Source: Gemmatimonadota bacterium (GTDB lineage Bacteria; Gemmatimonadota; Gemmatimonadetes; Gemmatimonadales; GWC2-71-9). Taken from it: a stretch of DNA of 39,246 bases. The notes below the pieces were generated by a model. The model searched no databases. It saw only the letters and a program-made list of their open reading frames with translations, and was not told where the DNA came from. This document shows, piece by piece, positions 1-11,119 of this stretch. The stretch spans positions 590,001 to 629,246 of the forward strand of contig JADJAK010000003.1 in NCBI GenBank assembly GCA_016704275.1. Reading direction: 5' to 3'. Position 1 is the stretch's first letter, and the number at the start of each line of letters is the position of its first letter. Made by a program: the position numbers and the translations under genes.

Positions 1-86
1 ACTCTTTCCAGCGACCCGTTCCTCGGGGGACGGCAAACCTAGAGGAGGCCATTCTTTCGCGCAAGTCCCTGCTATGTTGCGAGCTT

Positions 87-1712
87 ATGTATCGCTTCCG
101 ACCACAACTCGTCGACCTCCGCCGGGAGCTCCTCCCCGGTCAAATCGGTCGAGATATCGCCGCCGGCATCATCGTCGGGATCGTCGCCCTCCCCCTCGCC
201 ATCGCCTTCGGCATCGCTTCGGGCGTCACCCCCCAACAAGGCCTCGTCACCGCCATCATCGCCGGTGCCCTGATCGCCGGCTTCGGGGGCTCCCGGGTCC
301 AGATTGGCGGCCCGACCGGCGCCTTCGTCGTCCTCGTCGCCATCACCATCGAGCGATTCGGCCTCGACGGCCTCCTGGTCGCCACCCTCCTGGCCGGTGG
401 CATGCTGATCGTGGCCGGCCTGCTCGGCGCCGGCGCCCTGATCCGCTACATCCCCCTCCCGGTCACCACCGGCTTCACCAGCGGAATCGCCCTGATCATC
501 GCCCTCGGCCAGCTCGCCGACGCCCTGGGCCTCGGCGTGGAGAAGGTCCCGGCGGCCTTTCTCCCGAAAGTCCAGGTCCTGGCAGGGGCAATCGGGACGA
601 TCGACCCGACCGCGCTGGCCGTCACCGGGGCCACCCTGGCGATCCTCCTGCTCTGGCCCCGGACCGGCATCAGAGTCCCGGGGCCGTTCGTCGCCCTGGT
701 GGTGACCACCGCCGCCGTCTCGCTGCTGCACCTCGACGTGGCGACCATCGGCTCCCGCTTCGGCGACCTGCCGCGCGGCCTGCCGATGCCGAGCGTGCCG
801 CACGTCTCCCTGGAGCGCCTGGGCGAGCTGTTCGCGCCGGCGGCGACCATCGCCCTCCTCGCGGCGATCGAATCGCTCCTGGCGGCCGTGGTGGCCGATT
901 CCATGACCGGCTTCCGCCACCGCGCCAACACCGAACTGGTGGCGCAAGGGATCGCCAACCTCGCCGTGCCGTTCTTCGGCGGCATTCCGGCAACGGGCGC
1001 CATCGCACGCACCGCGACCAACATCCGGAGTGGCGGGCGCACGCCGATCGCCGGCCTGGTGCACGCGGCCACGCTGCTGATCATTCTGCTGGTGGCCGGA
1101 CCACTCGCGCGCCTCATCCCGATGGCCACGCTCGCCGGCATCCTGCTGGTGGTGGCGTGGCACATGGGCGAATGGCACTCGTTCTTCCGCCTGGCGCGCG
1201 GGCCGCGCAACGACGCCGCCGTGCTGCTCACGACCTTCGGCTTCACGGTGATGGCCGACCTCACCGTCGGCATCGGCATGGGGATGGCGCTCGCGGCCCT
1301 GCTCTTCGTGCAGAAGATGACCACCGCCACGCACGTCATTACCGGCGACGAGGAAGACGACAGCGAGGCATTGATTCGCCGCGCCTGGCTGCCGGCAGGC
1401 GTCCGGTTGCTCGAGGTGCGCGGGCCGCTCTTCTTCGGCGGCGCCGAGACGCTGCGACGCGCGCTGAACGTCCTCCCCGACCCCTCGAAGCTGCTGCTGA
1501 TCGACCTCGCCGCGGCACCCGGTCTCGACGTGACCACCGCCCGCATCCTCAAGGACTTCGAGGCACAGAGCCGGAGTCACGGGACGCGCGTGATGTTCCT
1601 CACCAAGGACGGTGCGACGGCGACGGCGCTGCAGCGGGAAGGATTGGAGCGGGCGTTGAGCGTGGAGCGGGCGGTCGGACGCTGGAAGGGAGAGGTGACC
1701 GGTGACGAGTAA
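87..1712 (+). CDS. SulP family inorganic anion transporter with STAS domain
   Basis: Predicted inner-membrane anion transporter (sulfate, bicarbonate or another anion; substrate cannot be read from sequence). The 541-residue product has the SulP layout: about residues 20-400 are dense hydrophobic helices with the early segment GIIVGIVALPLAIAFGIASG and then VQIGGPTGAFVVLV, which is typical of the SulP core. Residues about 430-535 form a STAS domain (LLEVRGPLFFGGAETL, then LLLIDLAAAPGLDVT). Length is usual for bacterial SulP proteins. ATG at 87 is chosen because the membrane domain starts shortly after it; a second ATG at 74 is out of frame and the ribosome site is weak. The last codons and the stop come from a GTGACC/GTAACC repeat that continues downstream. 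The long antisense frame across the gene is a GC-driven shadow. Confidence 0.93.
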   Translation: MYRFRPQLVDLRRELLPGQIGRDIAAGIIVGIVALPLAIAFGIASGVTPQQGLVTAIIAGALIAGFGGSRVQIGGPTGAFVVLVAITIERFGLDGLLVATLLAGGMLIVAGLLGAGALIRYIPLPVTTGFTSGIALIIALGQLADALGLGVEKVPAAFLPKVQVLAGAIGTIDPTALAVTGATLAILLLWPRTGIRVPGPFVALVVTTAAVSLLHLDVATIGSRFGDLPRGLPMPSVPHVSLERLGELFAPAATIALLAAIESLLAAVVADSMTGFRHRANTELVAQGIANLAVPFFGGIPATGAIARTATNIRSGGRTPIAGLVHAATLLIILLVAGPLARLIPMATLAGILLVVAWHMGEWHSFFRLARGPRNDAAVLLTTFGFTVMADLTVGIGMGMALAALLFVQKMTTATHVITGDEEDDSEALIRRAWLPAGVRLLEVRGPLFFGGAETLRRALNVLPDPSKLLLIDLAAAPGLDVTTARILKDFEAQSRSHGTRVMFLTKDGATATALQREGLERALSVERAVGRWKGEVTGDE

Positions 1713-1720
1713 CCTGTAAC

Positions 1721-1790
1721 CAGTGACCTGTAACCTGTAACCCGGACTGGAGACCGGTCACGGGTCACAGGTTACTGGTCACCTTTCTTT
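1721..1790. terminator. Large imperfect hairpin of GTGACC/GTAACC repeats between convergent genes
   Basis: Bases 1721-1745 and 1754-1778 are imperfect inverted copies of each other: the left arm reads CAGTGACCTGTAACCTGTAA then CCCGG, and the right arm reverse-complemented reads CCAGTAACCTGTGACCCGTG then ACCGG, with only a few differences, several of them GU-compatible. The 8-base loop is followed on the + strand by a TTTCTTTT run (1784-1791). It sits exactly between the convergent SulP gene and apaG, so a two-way terminator is the likely role. The arms are built from short tandem GTGACC/GTAACC units, and related units begin inside the end of the SulP frame at about 1694. Confidence 0.6.
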
Positions 1791-2189
1791 TCAGTTAGTC
1801 GCCACCTCATCCGCCGTCAGATAAAACCTCGGAATCGTCGCATCGAAGGACTCGCCGTCGGGGCGCACCAGGTGGTACTCCCCTTCCATCCAGCCGCTCG
1901 ACGCGCGCAGCACCGCCGAGGATTGGTAGGTGTACACGCTGCCGGGGAGGAGCATCGGCTGTTCGCCGACGACCCCTTCCCCGGCCACTTCGCTGTCGTG
2001 TCCGATGTCGTCATGAATCAGCCAGCGGCGTGCCACCAACTGCGCCGAGCGCTCGCCGACGTTCTCGAGGCGCACGCGATAGGCAAAGACGTAGTGGCCC
2101 ATCGACGGGCGCGACTGCTCCGCCACGAAGCGCGGATCGACCGAGACGCGGATCCCGTCGGTGATGGCGTAGTACAGTCGCCGTGGCAT
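1791..2189 (-). CDS. apaG: ApaG domain protein (DUF525)
   Basis: Small 132-residue protein of the ApaG family, a fibronectin-III-like fold also found in F-box proteins. In enterobacteria ApaG is linked to Co/Mg efflux phenotypes and sits beside apaH, but its biochemical role is unsettled. Visible family features: the start region ITDGIRVSVDPRFVAEQS, the strand YVFAYRVRLENVGE, ARRWLIHDDIG, and the core VVGEQPMLLPGSVYTYQSSA followed by GWMEGEYHLV. Length matches the family (about 125-130). It starts 16 bases after the stop of the homogentisate dioxygenase gene, so it is probably the last gene of that leftward operon. No frame damage is seen. Confidence 0.93.
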   Translation of the reverse strand: MPRRLYYAITDGIRVSVDPRFVAEQSRPSMGHYVFAYRVRLENVGERSAQLVARRWLIHDDIGHDSEVAGEGVVGEQPMLLPGSVYTYQSSAVLRASSGWMEGEYHLVRPDGESFDATIPRFYLTADEVATN

Positions 2190-2205
2190 CGTGGCGCGCC
2201 CCGCC

Positions 2206-3399
2206 TCAGCTCGTCGGCGGGTTGAAGGCGCCGTGCTGCTGCTCGACCCACGAACGGTGGTAGTTCAGGTCCTCGAACGGCTGCGACGCCTTGGCGATCT
2301 TGAGCGCCCGGAACGAGTCCATCATCACCGCCAGCTCGTTGGTGTGCGTGGCCCCGATGCTCGCCTCGGCACGACCCGGATGCGGCCCGTGCGGCAGCCC
2401 GTCGGGATGGTGCGTGACGCTGCCGTACTCGATCCCCTTCCGGCTCATGAACTCGCTCGACGCGTAGAACAGCACTTCGTCGGAATCGACATTGCTGTGA
2501 TTGTACGGCGCCGGAATCGCGTTCGGGTCGAAGTCGTACGGCCGCGGGCAGAACGAGCAGATCACGAAGCCGTCGCCCTGGAAGGTCTGGTGGACCGGCG
2601 GCGGCTGGTGAATGCGCCCGACGATCGGCTCGAAGTCGTGGATGTTGAACGCCCAGGGATAGAAGTGGCCGTCCCAGCCGACGACGTCGAACGGGTGGTG
2701 GTCGAGCAGCAGTTCGTTGAGCGCCTTGTACTGCTTCACCACGATCGGGAACTCGCCGCGCTCGTCCACCGGTTCGAGGTGCGTCGGCCGGCGGATGTCG
2801 CGCTCGGAATACGGCGCGCCTTCGAGCAACTGGCCGACGTTGTTGCGATAGCGGGTCGGAAAGCGCACGTGCCCGGCGCTTTCCATGACCAGCAACTTCG
2901 GCGCGCCCTTGCTGCGGTCGAAGCGCCACTGATGGGTGATGTTGCGATGGATGACGACGTAGTCGCCCGGCTTGAACGGCAGGATCCCGAACGCCGACGC
3001 CAGCACCCCTTCCCCTTCGACGACGTAGACGACTTCATCGGCCTGCGAGTTCCGATAGAACGGCTCGACCGCGGCGTCGGGCTCGGACCAGAGCATGGCG
3101 ATGTCGCTGTTGAACAGCATTGGCACGCGGTCGAGCACCAGCGAGCCACCCTTCGGCGCCTGCGCCGTGCGCCAGTGCCGGTGGCGCAACGAGGTCTCGT
3201 CGTCCGCCTCCCAGACGATCGGCCGCAACCGACGCGCCGAGAGCACCGTCGTCGGCGGGTGGATGTGGTACAGCAGCGAGGCGGTACCGACGAAGCCCTC
3301 GTGCCCCATCAACTCCTCGGCGTAGAGCCCGCCATCGGGACGCCGGAAGACGATGTGCCGCTTGCGGGGCACCTCGCCCATCAGGTGATAGATCGGCAT
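2206..3399 (-). CDS. hmgA: Homogentisate 1,2-dioxygenase
   Basis: Opens the aromatic ring of homogentisate to give maleylacetoacetate, the third oxidative step in Phe/Tyr breakdown; cytosolic non-haem Fe(II) enzyme of cupin fold. The product is 397 residues, shorter than the 430-445 of the canonical form. Probable iron ligands are the His in PYNHSNVDSDEVLFY, an acidic residue a few positions later, and the His in GLPHGPHPG, matching the H-x5/6-E...H pattern of the family. Other conserved stretches are GDYVVIHRNITHQWRFD and FDVVGWDGHFYPWAFNIHDF. The reading frame continues upstream into the neighbouring gene, but ATG at 3399 (MPIYHLMGEVP) is chosen: it lies one base after the preceding stop codon, the spacing of a coupled operon gene. 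Confidence 0.93.
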   Translation of the reverse strand: MPIYHLMGEVPRKRHIVFRRPDGGLYAEELMGHEGFVGTASLLYHIHPPTTVLSARRLRPIVWEADDETSLRHRHWRTAQAPKGGSLVLDRVPMLFNSDIAMLWSEPDAAVEPFYRNSQADEVVYVVEGEGVLASAFGILPFKPGDYVVIHRNITHQWRFDRSKGAPKLLVMESAGHVRFPTRYRNNVGQLLEGAPYSERDIRRPTHLEPVDERGEFPIVVKQYKALNELLLDHHPFDVVGWDGHFYPWAFNIHDFEPIVGRIHQPPPVHQTFQGDGFVICSFCPRPYDFDPNAIPAPYNHSNVDSDEVLFYASSEFMSRKGIEYGSVTHHPDGLPHGPHPGRAEASIGATHTNELAVMMDSFRALKIAKASQPFEDLNYHRSWVEQQHGAFNPPTS

Positions 3400-3400
3400 G

Positions 3401-4528
3401 CTAGAGGTTCCCCCGCGCGTCCTGTTCGCGCTCGATGGCCTCGAAGAGTGCCTTGAAGTTGCCGGCCCCGAAGCTCTTGGCGCCCTTCCGCTGGATGATC
3501 TCGTAGAACAGCGTGGGGCGATCCTGCACCGGCTTGGTGAAGATCTGCAGGAGGTAGCCTTCGTCGTCGCGATCCACGAGGATGCCCAGCTCCGCCAGTG
3601 GCGCGATGTCCTCGTCGATCTTCCCGACGCGGTCAAGCACCGTCTCGTAGTACTCGGCCGGCACCCGCAGGAACTCGATGCCGCGCGAGCGGAGATCGCG
3701 CACCGTGGTGATGATGTCGTCGGTGGCGATGGCGACGTGCTGCACGCCCGGGCCGCGATAGAAGTCGAGGTACTCCTCGATCTGGGACTTCTTCTTGCCG
3801 CTGGCCGGTTCGTTGATCGGGAACTTGATCCGTCCGTTGCCATTGCTCATCACCTTCGACATCAGCGCCGAATACTCGGTGGTGATCTGCTTGTCGTCGA
3901 AGGTGAGGATGTTGGTGAAGCCGAGGACGCGCTCGTAGAACCCGACCCAGCTGTTCATCTTGCCGAGCTCGACGTTGCCGACGCAGTGGTCGACATACTT
4001 GAGGCCGGTCGATTTCGACGCGTAGTTCGACTTCATCGGGACGAACCCGGGCAGGAAGAGCCCGGTGTAGTTGCGCCGCTCGACGATCGAGTGGATCGTG
4101 TCGCCGTAGGTGCGGATGGCGGCGATGATCACCTCGCCATGCGCGTCCCGTTCGACGCGCGGCTCGCCGGCGGAGACCGCACCGCGCTCCATCGCGACGG
4201 CGTAGGCGGCGCGGGCATCCTCCACCCAGAACGCCATGTCACGGACACCGTCGCCGTGGCGGTGAATGTGCTCGGCGATCTCGCCCTCGGGCCCCATCGG
4301 CGTGGTGAGCACCAGGCGGATCTTGTCCTGCATCAGCAGATACGAGGCGCGATCACGGACACCGGTTTCGGGGCCGCGATAGCCGATCAGTTCGTAGCCG
4401 AAGGCGTAGCAGTAGTAGAGCATCGACTGCTTGGCGTTGCCGACCCAGTACTCGATGTAGTCGGTCCCGTGGATCGGGAAGGCGTCGTGCGCGGTCGAGA
4501 GGTCAGGCTGCGTGATGGTGGCGGTCAT
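3401..4528 (-). CDS. hppD: 4-hydroxyphenylpyruvate dioxygenase
   Basis: Converts 4-hydroxyphenylpyruvate to homogentisate using Fe(II) and O2, with decarboxylation and side-chain shift. The 375-residue protein has the two tandem VOC-fold halves of the family: the N-terminal half begins GTDYIEYWVGNAKQSMLYY, the catalytic half begins STGLKYVDHCVGNV. The three iron ligands are visible as His in YVDHCVGNV, His in PGVQHVAIATDD and Glu in LFYEIIQRKGAKSFG. The C-terminal helix FGAGNFKALFEAIEREQ is the usual active-site lid. The start at 4528 has a GGAG six bases upstream. The stop is one base before the start of hmgA, so the two are co-translated. Sequence is intact. Confidence 0.96.
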   Translation of the reverse strand: MTATITQPDLSTAHDAFPIHGTDYIEYWVGNAKQSMLYYCYAFGYELIGYRGPETGVRDRASYLLMQDKIRLVLTTPMGPEGEIAEHIHRHGDGVRDMAFWVEDARAAYAVAMERGAVSAGEPRVERDAHGEVIIAAIRTYGDTIHSIVERRNYTGLFLPGFVPMKSNYASKSTGLKYVDHCVGNVELGKMNSWVGFYERVLGFTNILTFDDKQITTEYSALMSKVMSNGNGRIKFPINEPASGKKKSQIEEYLDFYRGPGVQHVAIATDDIITTVRDLRSRGIEFLRVPAEYYETVLDRVGKIDEDIAPLAELGILVDRDDEGYLLQIFTKPVQDRPTLFYEIIQRKGAKSFGAGNFKALFEAIEREQDARGNL

Positions 4529-4630
4529 GAGGTACTCCAGGTCGCGTTCAGAAAGTCGAAAGGGGGCAGTCGGCGACGCGCTGCCATCCTGGATCGGTGC
4601 GACGATGCCCGGGTCGCGGGGCGCGCAGGT

Positions 4631-5557
4631 TCACGCGGACCGCGCGGCGACAAGGAAGGAGCGGAGGTCCGCCTCGCTGATGGCCGGCTCGCCCGGAGAG
4701 ACATGGTCAAGCTTCCCCTCCCGCACCCACTCGATCAGCCGCTCGATCTCGGCGTACAGGTGCTCGAAGGAATCGACCACGAAGAGCAACGGCTGGTAAT
4801 GGTCGATCTCGAAGTACTGGTTGACGACCCACTCGAGTTGCAGCGGGAAGCGCTGCACGGTGGGGGACTCGATCGCATGGGCGATCTCGCCATAGGACGA
4901 CAGCAGGCCGCTGCCATACACCTTCAGCTCGCCTGGCGTGGTGCCACGCATCAGGCCGAACTCCACCGTGAACCAGAAGAAGCGCGCCATCGCCTTGATC
5001 ACCGAGGTCAGCACCTGCAACTGCTCGTGCTCGTCCTCGATAGCCGCCACCCGCTCTGCCGCCGCCTTGGCACATTCGCCGAACATCACCAGCGTGTCGG
5101 CAAAGGCCTTGTCGGTGTGCATCGGCACGTGGCCGGCGATGTCGTGGAAGATGTCGGGCTCGGGGAGGTAGTCGAGCACGGCCCCATCGCGAATCGTGAT
5201 GGTGGTCGGGAAGGCGCGCTGACGCAGGCAATCGAAGAACATGTACGCCGGCACGTAACCGCTCACCGCCTTGGCCCGGAAGCCGGTCAGCGGCGCCATG
5301 AACTTGTTCACGTCCTCGAGGCGCGGCACCCGCTCAGGATCGAGGCAGAGCGTCTCCAGCCCTTCGAGGAAGCGATGGTTGGCATACTGCTGCCACCGCT
5401 CTCCCATGCGCGCATAGAGCCGACGCCAGACGTCGTGGTTGGCCTCGGAGTAGAGCTCATATGGCTGGTCGATATAGAGCCGCCCTTCGGCCTGGGCCTG
5501 CTCGATAAATGGCGCTTGGGTCGTGGTGAGGCCGGGGACTGCCGCAGTGGTGGTCAA
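4631..5557 (-). CDS. phhA: Phenylalanine 4-monooxygenase
   Basis: Hydroxylates phenylalanine to tyrosine with a tetrahydropterin cofactor, feeding the tyrosine pathway. The 308-residue length is that of a bacterial catalytic-domain-only aromatic amino acid hydroxylase. The iron-binding 2-His-1-Glu triad is seen in PEPDIFHDIAGHVPMHTD (two His) and in FFWFTVEFGLM (Glu). LTGFRAKAVSGYVPAYMFF and KVYGSGLLSSYGEI are further family landmarks. The start codon is TTG (5557), supported by a GGAGG five bases upstream. It lies 36 bases after the acetoacetyl-CoA synthetase stop and 102 bases before hppD. No pterin carbinolamine dehydratase, normally needed to recycle the cofactor, is in the window. Confidence 0.95.
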   Translation of the reverse strand: MTTTAAVPGLTTTQAPFIEQAQAEGRLYIDQPYELYSEANHDVWRRLYARMGERWQQYANHRFLEGLETLCLDPERVPRLEDVNKFMAPLTGFRAKAVSGYVPAYMFFDCLRQRAFPTTITIRDGAVLDYLPEPDIFHDIAGHVPMHTDKAFADTLVMFGECAKAAAERVAAIEDEHEQLQVLTSVIKAMARFFWFTVEFGLMRGTTPGELKVYGSGLLSSYGEIAHAIESPTVQRFPLQLEWVVNQYFEIDHYQPLLFVVDSFEHLYAEIERLIEWVREGKLDHVSPGEPAISEADLRSFLVAARSA

Positions 5558-5593
5558 ACGGGCCTCCGAGAGGGATGGAACTCGGATGGAAAA

Positions 5594-7627
<2,034 letters not shown>

Positions 7628-7628
<1 letters not shown>

Positions 7629-8626
7629 CAGCGGCGGCGCATCACCACGTCGTCGCTCATGATGCGCTCACCGATCGACAGCGTGAGCAGCTGACCGCTG
7701 AAGCCCTCGCGCGCCACGCGCACGTACTGAACGCGGCAGCGCTCGAGCAACTTCGGGTCGAACTCGAGACGATACTCACCGTTGCCGTTCGAGAAGGTCG
7801 AGAACGGTGTGCCGACAATCTGCAGGTGCGCCCCCGCCAGCGGCGTGCGGTGATCGTCGCCAAGCACGCGACCGATGACCGTGGCCAGCACCGGCGTGCC
7901 ATCGGGGTTCTTGCCGAGATCGGGGATCTCGACACAGCGGCCGGCGGCCTCGTCGAACGACGGGCGCCAGTCGCGGTAATCGGGCTGCGTCGGCCCGACG
8001 CGACCCATCGCGCCGGCCGCGGCGGCGACCGCCGTGTTCGAGTTGCGCGTACCGGCGGTGAGGATGTCGCGCGGCTTCCCGTTGTCGTCGAGGGGGACAC
8101 CCTTCGCGGTCAGGTTGTTCACCATATCCGACGCGGTCGCGATGCGACGCACCCCCTTGGGGGCCTGGGTCGGCGCCGCCTCCGGCTCGGCCGGCGGCGT
8201 CTCCACCTTGGCCGGCGGCTCGGGCGTGTTGACGTTCATCAGGTCCGGGTCGATCTGCGGCTTCTCCGGCCCGGCTTCCTTGGGGACGAGCGCGTCGGGG
8301 TTCTTCGAATCCGGACCGAGCGGCGTCGACTTCTTCGGCGGCTCAGCCTTGGGCTGTTCCTGCTGCGGCTGCGGCTGTGGCTGTGGCTGAGGCTGCTCGG
8401 GCTGCTGCTCGGCCTTCGGCGCCGGGTTGGCCGGTGGCGCCAACGCGATCTCCTGTCGATCCTCGCCCGGATTCCGTTCGATCGTGGGGAGCGAGCGCGC
8501 CGAGGCGGGGCGGAAGATCAGCCAGAGGACCACGACCACGTGGAGGGCCGCGCTCGTGCTGAGCGCGCCCCAACTGCGGCCTCGCTCGATGGGAGGCCCG
8601 ACGGTGAATGGCGTGGTTGGCTGCAC
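7628..8626 (-). CDS. TonB-like membrane-anchored protein with C-terminal carboxypeptidase-regulatory-like domain
   Basis: 332-residue protein. After a short cytoplasmic N-terminus comes one membrane helix (about residues 19-40, ALSTSAALHVVVVLWLIF), then a long Pro/Gln/Glu/Lys-rich linker with a (QP)n run at about residues 77-95, the layout of TonB-type energy transducers. The C-terminus is not a TonB domain but a carboxypeptidase-D-regulatory-like beta fold: VLATVIGRVLGDDHRTPLAG then GNGEYRLEFDPKLL. Such folds usually sit in periplasmic or TonB-receptor proteins. Start is GTG at 8626; no strong ribosome site is seen. The stop overlaps the start of acetoacetyl-CoA synthetase by one base, so the two are translationally coupled. 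Function is unknown; a periplasm-spanning anchor is the safest reading. Confidence 0.72.
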
Positions 8627-8719
8627 TGTTAGAGCTTAGTAGTGTCGAGGGCAGAACGGGATGCCCGACCGGTTGCCGGGATTTGCGCTCGCAAACAACA
8701 ATGGACGATCATAACCGCC
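8627..8719. promoter_or_regulatory. Divergent intergenic region with palindrome
   Basis: The 93 bases between the leftward TonB-like/aacS/phhA/hppD/hmgA/apaG group and the rightward phosphatase gene must hold promoters for both directions. It contains a perfect 6-base inverted repeat with a two-base spacer, TTTGCGCTCGCAAA, at 8682-8695, the size and shape of an operator half-site pair. I could not identify convincing -35/-10 boxes. Confidence 0.35.
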
Positions 8720-10083
8720 ATGCATAGACCATTTCGACATGCTCCCGTGACCAGCGTTGTCCTGGCTGCCCTGGTGCTCTGTGGCCCCAGGCTCGTTGCC
8801 CAGGGTCCTCGCCCGAACACCCCGGTGTTGCAGTCCGGACCGATGGTCGGTGCCTCCCAGATGCGCGAGGTGACGCTGTGGGCGCAGACGACCCGGCCCG
8901 CCCTGGTCCAGTTTGTCTATTGGGACTCCCTCGCCCCGACCCGGCGCTATACCACCGAGTCGGTCCGGACCGCCCCTGCCACCGCCCATGTCGCCAAGGT
9001 CCAGGCCGATAGCGTGAAGCCTGGGCGTGTCTATGGCTACGAACTCCGGATCAATGGCGTTGGAGTTCCGCGCCCCTATCGGCTGCGCTTTGCCACCCCG
9101 ACGCTCTGGCAGTACCGCACCGACCCGCCGACGGTCCGGATCGCGGTGGCGTCCTGCTTCTACGTGAACGAGCCGGAATTCGACCGCCCCGGCGCCCCGT
9201 ACGGCGGCGAGTACGACATCCTCGGCGCCGTGACCCGCAGCCGCCCCGACCTGATGCTCTGGATGGGCGACAACGCCTATCTGCGCGAGGGCGACTTCGA
9301 CACGCGCACCGGCGTCTTCCATCGCTACACCCACTCGCGCTCGCTGCCCGAGCTCCAGCCGCTGTTGGCCGCCACCAGTCACTACGCGACGTGGGACGAC
9401 CACGACTTCGGGCCCAACGACAGCGACCGTTCCTACGGCGGCCGCTTCCTCACGCGCGCGGCGTTCGAACTCTTCTGGGGTAATCCACCGCTCGGTGCCG
9501 ATGGCGATGGTGGCGTGACGTCCTCGTTCGGCTGGAGCGATGTCGACGTCTTCCTGACCGACAACCGCTGGTATCGCGACGCCCAGGATCGTGTCACCGG
9601 CCCGAAGAACTACCTCGGCCGGCCGCAGATCGAATGGCTCCTGAACGGACTCAAGTCATCGCGCGCCACCTTCAAGCTGGTGGTCATCGGTGGCCAGACG
9701 GTGAACAACTCGGTGACCTTCGAGAACTATGCGACCTACGAGGCGGAGCGCACCTTCTTCCTCGACCGCCTGGCGGAAGAGCGGATCCCCGGCGTCATCC
9801 TCCTCAGTGGCGACAAGCACTGGACCGAGCTGAGCCGGATGAACCGCGCGGGCAGCTACCCGCTCTACGACCTCACCGTGTCGCCGCTGACGGCTGGACC
9901 GTCCACCGGATGGAAGAGCGAACAGAACGCGTACCGCGTCGAGGGCACCATGGTGAACGACCGCAACTTCGGCCTCCTTGAAGTGACCGGGCCGCTCAAG
10001 GAGAGGTGCTGACCATCACGATTCAGGATCGCACCGGCGCGGTCCGGTGGAAGCGTGCCATTCCGGCGTCGGAGCTGAAGTGA
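8720..10083 (+). CDS. PhoD-like alkaline phosphatase family protein, frameshift near the C-terminus
   Basis: Secreted metallophosphoesterase of the PhoD/calcineurin-like group; the substrate (phosphodiester or phosphomonoester) is not determinable. The start at 8720 gives a signal peptide (basic MHRPFRHAP, then SVVLAALVLCGP); an in-frame start at 8642 adds 26 residues with no role. An N-terminal fibronectin-like domain (VTLWAQTTRPALVQFVYW) precedes the catalytic domain with LMLWMGDNAYLREGD, YATWDDHDFGPNDSD and ILLSGDKHWTE, all PhoD metal-site motifs. As given, the frame stops at 10012, but adding one G at the GG pair 10005-10006 continues it as RVLTITIQDRTGAVRWKR to a TGA at 10083, the usual C-terminal strand of the family. 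That TGA overlaps the GTG start of the next gene, which supports the longer version. Confidence 0.87.
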
Positions 10084-11114
10084 AGCCACTCCCCATGGAG
10101 GTCGAGGCACTGATTGTCGGCGCCGGCCCGATCGGCCTGGCCTGTGCGATTGCGGCGAAGCGTCGAGGTGTCGGCGCGCTGGTGATCGACGCCGGTGCGA
10201 TCGCCGATGCCATTGTGCGCTACCCGATCGGGATGACCTTCTTCACCACGCCCGAGCGGCTGGAGATTGGCGATCACCCTCTGGTGACGAGTGGCGCCAA
10301 GGCGACGCGCGAGGAGGCGCTGACGTACTACCGCGGCGTGGTGCGCGCCGAGAAGCTCGCGGTGCAGCCGTACACGCGCCTGGTACATGCCGAGCGGCGG
10401 GACGGGCGCATCGAGTGCACGCTGGGGACGGGGGCAGGCCCGCAGACCGTGCGATGTGAACGACTGGTGTTGGCCACCGGCTACTTCGATCACGCCAACA
10501 TGCTCGATGTTCCGGGCGAGTCGTTGCCGCATGTGTCGCACTGGTTCGACGAGCCGCACAGGACGGCCGGCCTCGACGTCGTGATCATCGGTGGGAAGAA
10601 CTCGGCGGTCGAGACGGCGCTGCAGTGCTTCCGTGCCGGCGCGCGGGTGACGTTGGTGTATCGGCGCGAGGCGTTCAAGCCGAGCCTGAAGTACTGGTTG
10701 CGGCCCGACCTCGAGAACCGGATTGCCGCGGGGGAGATCGCGGCGCATATGGGCGCCGAGGTCGTGGCGATCACGCCGACCGACGTGCGCATCCGCACGG
10801 CCGACGGAGAAGCGGTCGACCTGCCGGCGGACCGGGTCTACGCGCTCACCGGCTATCACCCGGACTTCGCCTTGCAGCGCCAGCTCGGCATCGAGTTCGA
10901 CGAGGCAGGTGACCGGCCGCTGATGAACGCCGAGACGCTGGAGTCGAGCGTGCCGGGGATCTACCTGGCGGGGAGTGTTGGTGCGGGGCGGTTCATCTCG
11001 GAGGTCTTCATCGAGAATGGCCGCTACGACGGCGAGAAGATCTTCGGCGACGTGGACAGTCGGCACGCGGCGGAGCAGAAGTACCAGGCCTCGCCGCGGC
11101 CGGTGGGCGAGTAG
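10080..11114 (+). CDS. ypdA: YpdA family FAD/NADPH oxidoreductase (putative bacillithiol disulfide reductase)
   Basis: Flavoprotein related to thioredoxin reductase but lacking its CxxC active site. In Firmicutes YpdA (Bdr) recycles bacillithiol disulfide with NADPH. Here the FAD-binding GxGxxG is seen in ALIVGAGPIGLACAIAAKRR, the NADPH site in DVVIIGGKNSAVETALQ, and the C-terminal flavin motif in GIYLAGSVGAGRF followed by SEVFIENGRYDG. No CxxC pair is present. I choose GTG at 10080, because it has GGAG five bases upstream and overlaps the phosphatase stop as GTGA; an ATG at 10095 is the alternative. Whether this organism makes bacillithiol is not shown here. Confidence 0.87.
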   Translation: MKPLPMEVEALIVGAGPIGLACAIAAKRRGVGALVIDAGAIADAIVRYPIGMTFFTTPERLEIGDHPLVTSGAKATREEALTYYRGVVRAEKLAVQPYTRLVHAERRDGRIECTLGTGAGPQTVRCERLVLATGYFDHANMLDVPGESLPHVSHWFDEPHRTAGLDVVIIGGKNSAVETALQCFRAGARVTLVYRREAFKPSLKYWLRPDLENRIAAGEIAAHMGAEVVAITPTDVRIRTADGEAVDLPADRVYALTGYHPDFALQRQLGIEFDEAGDRPLMNAETLESSVPGIYLAGSVGAGRFISEVFIENGRYDGEKIFGDVDSRHAAEQKYQASPRPVGE

Positions 11115-11119
11115 CGCAG

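Noticed and set aside
72..1580. 502-residue open frame antisense to the SulP gene
   Set aside because: Composition is Gly/Asp/Glu/Arg/His-rich without protein character; it mirrors the well-supported transporter, a common effect of high GC content.
2191..3456. 421-residue rightward open frame
   Set aside because: Antisense shadow of homogentisate 1,2-dioxygenase with Arg/Val-rich low-information sequence.
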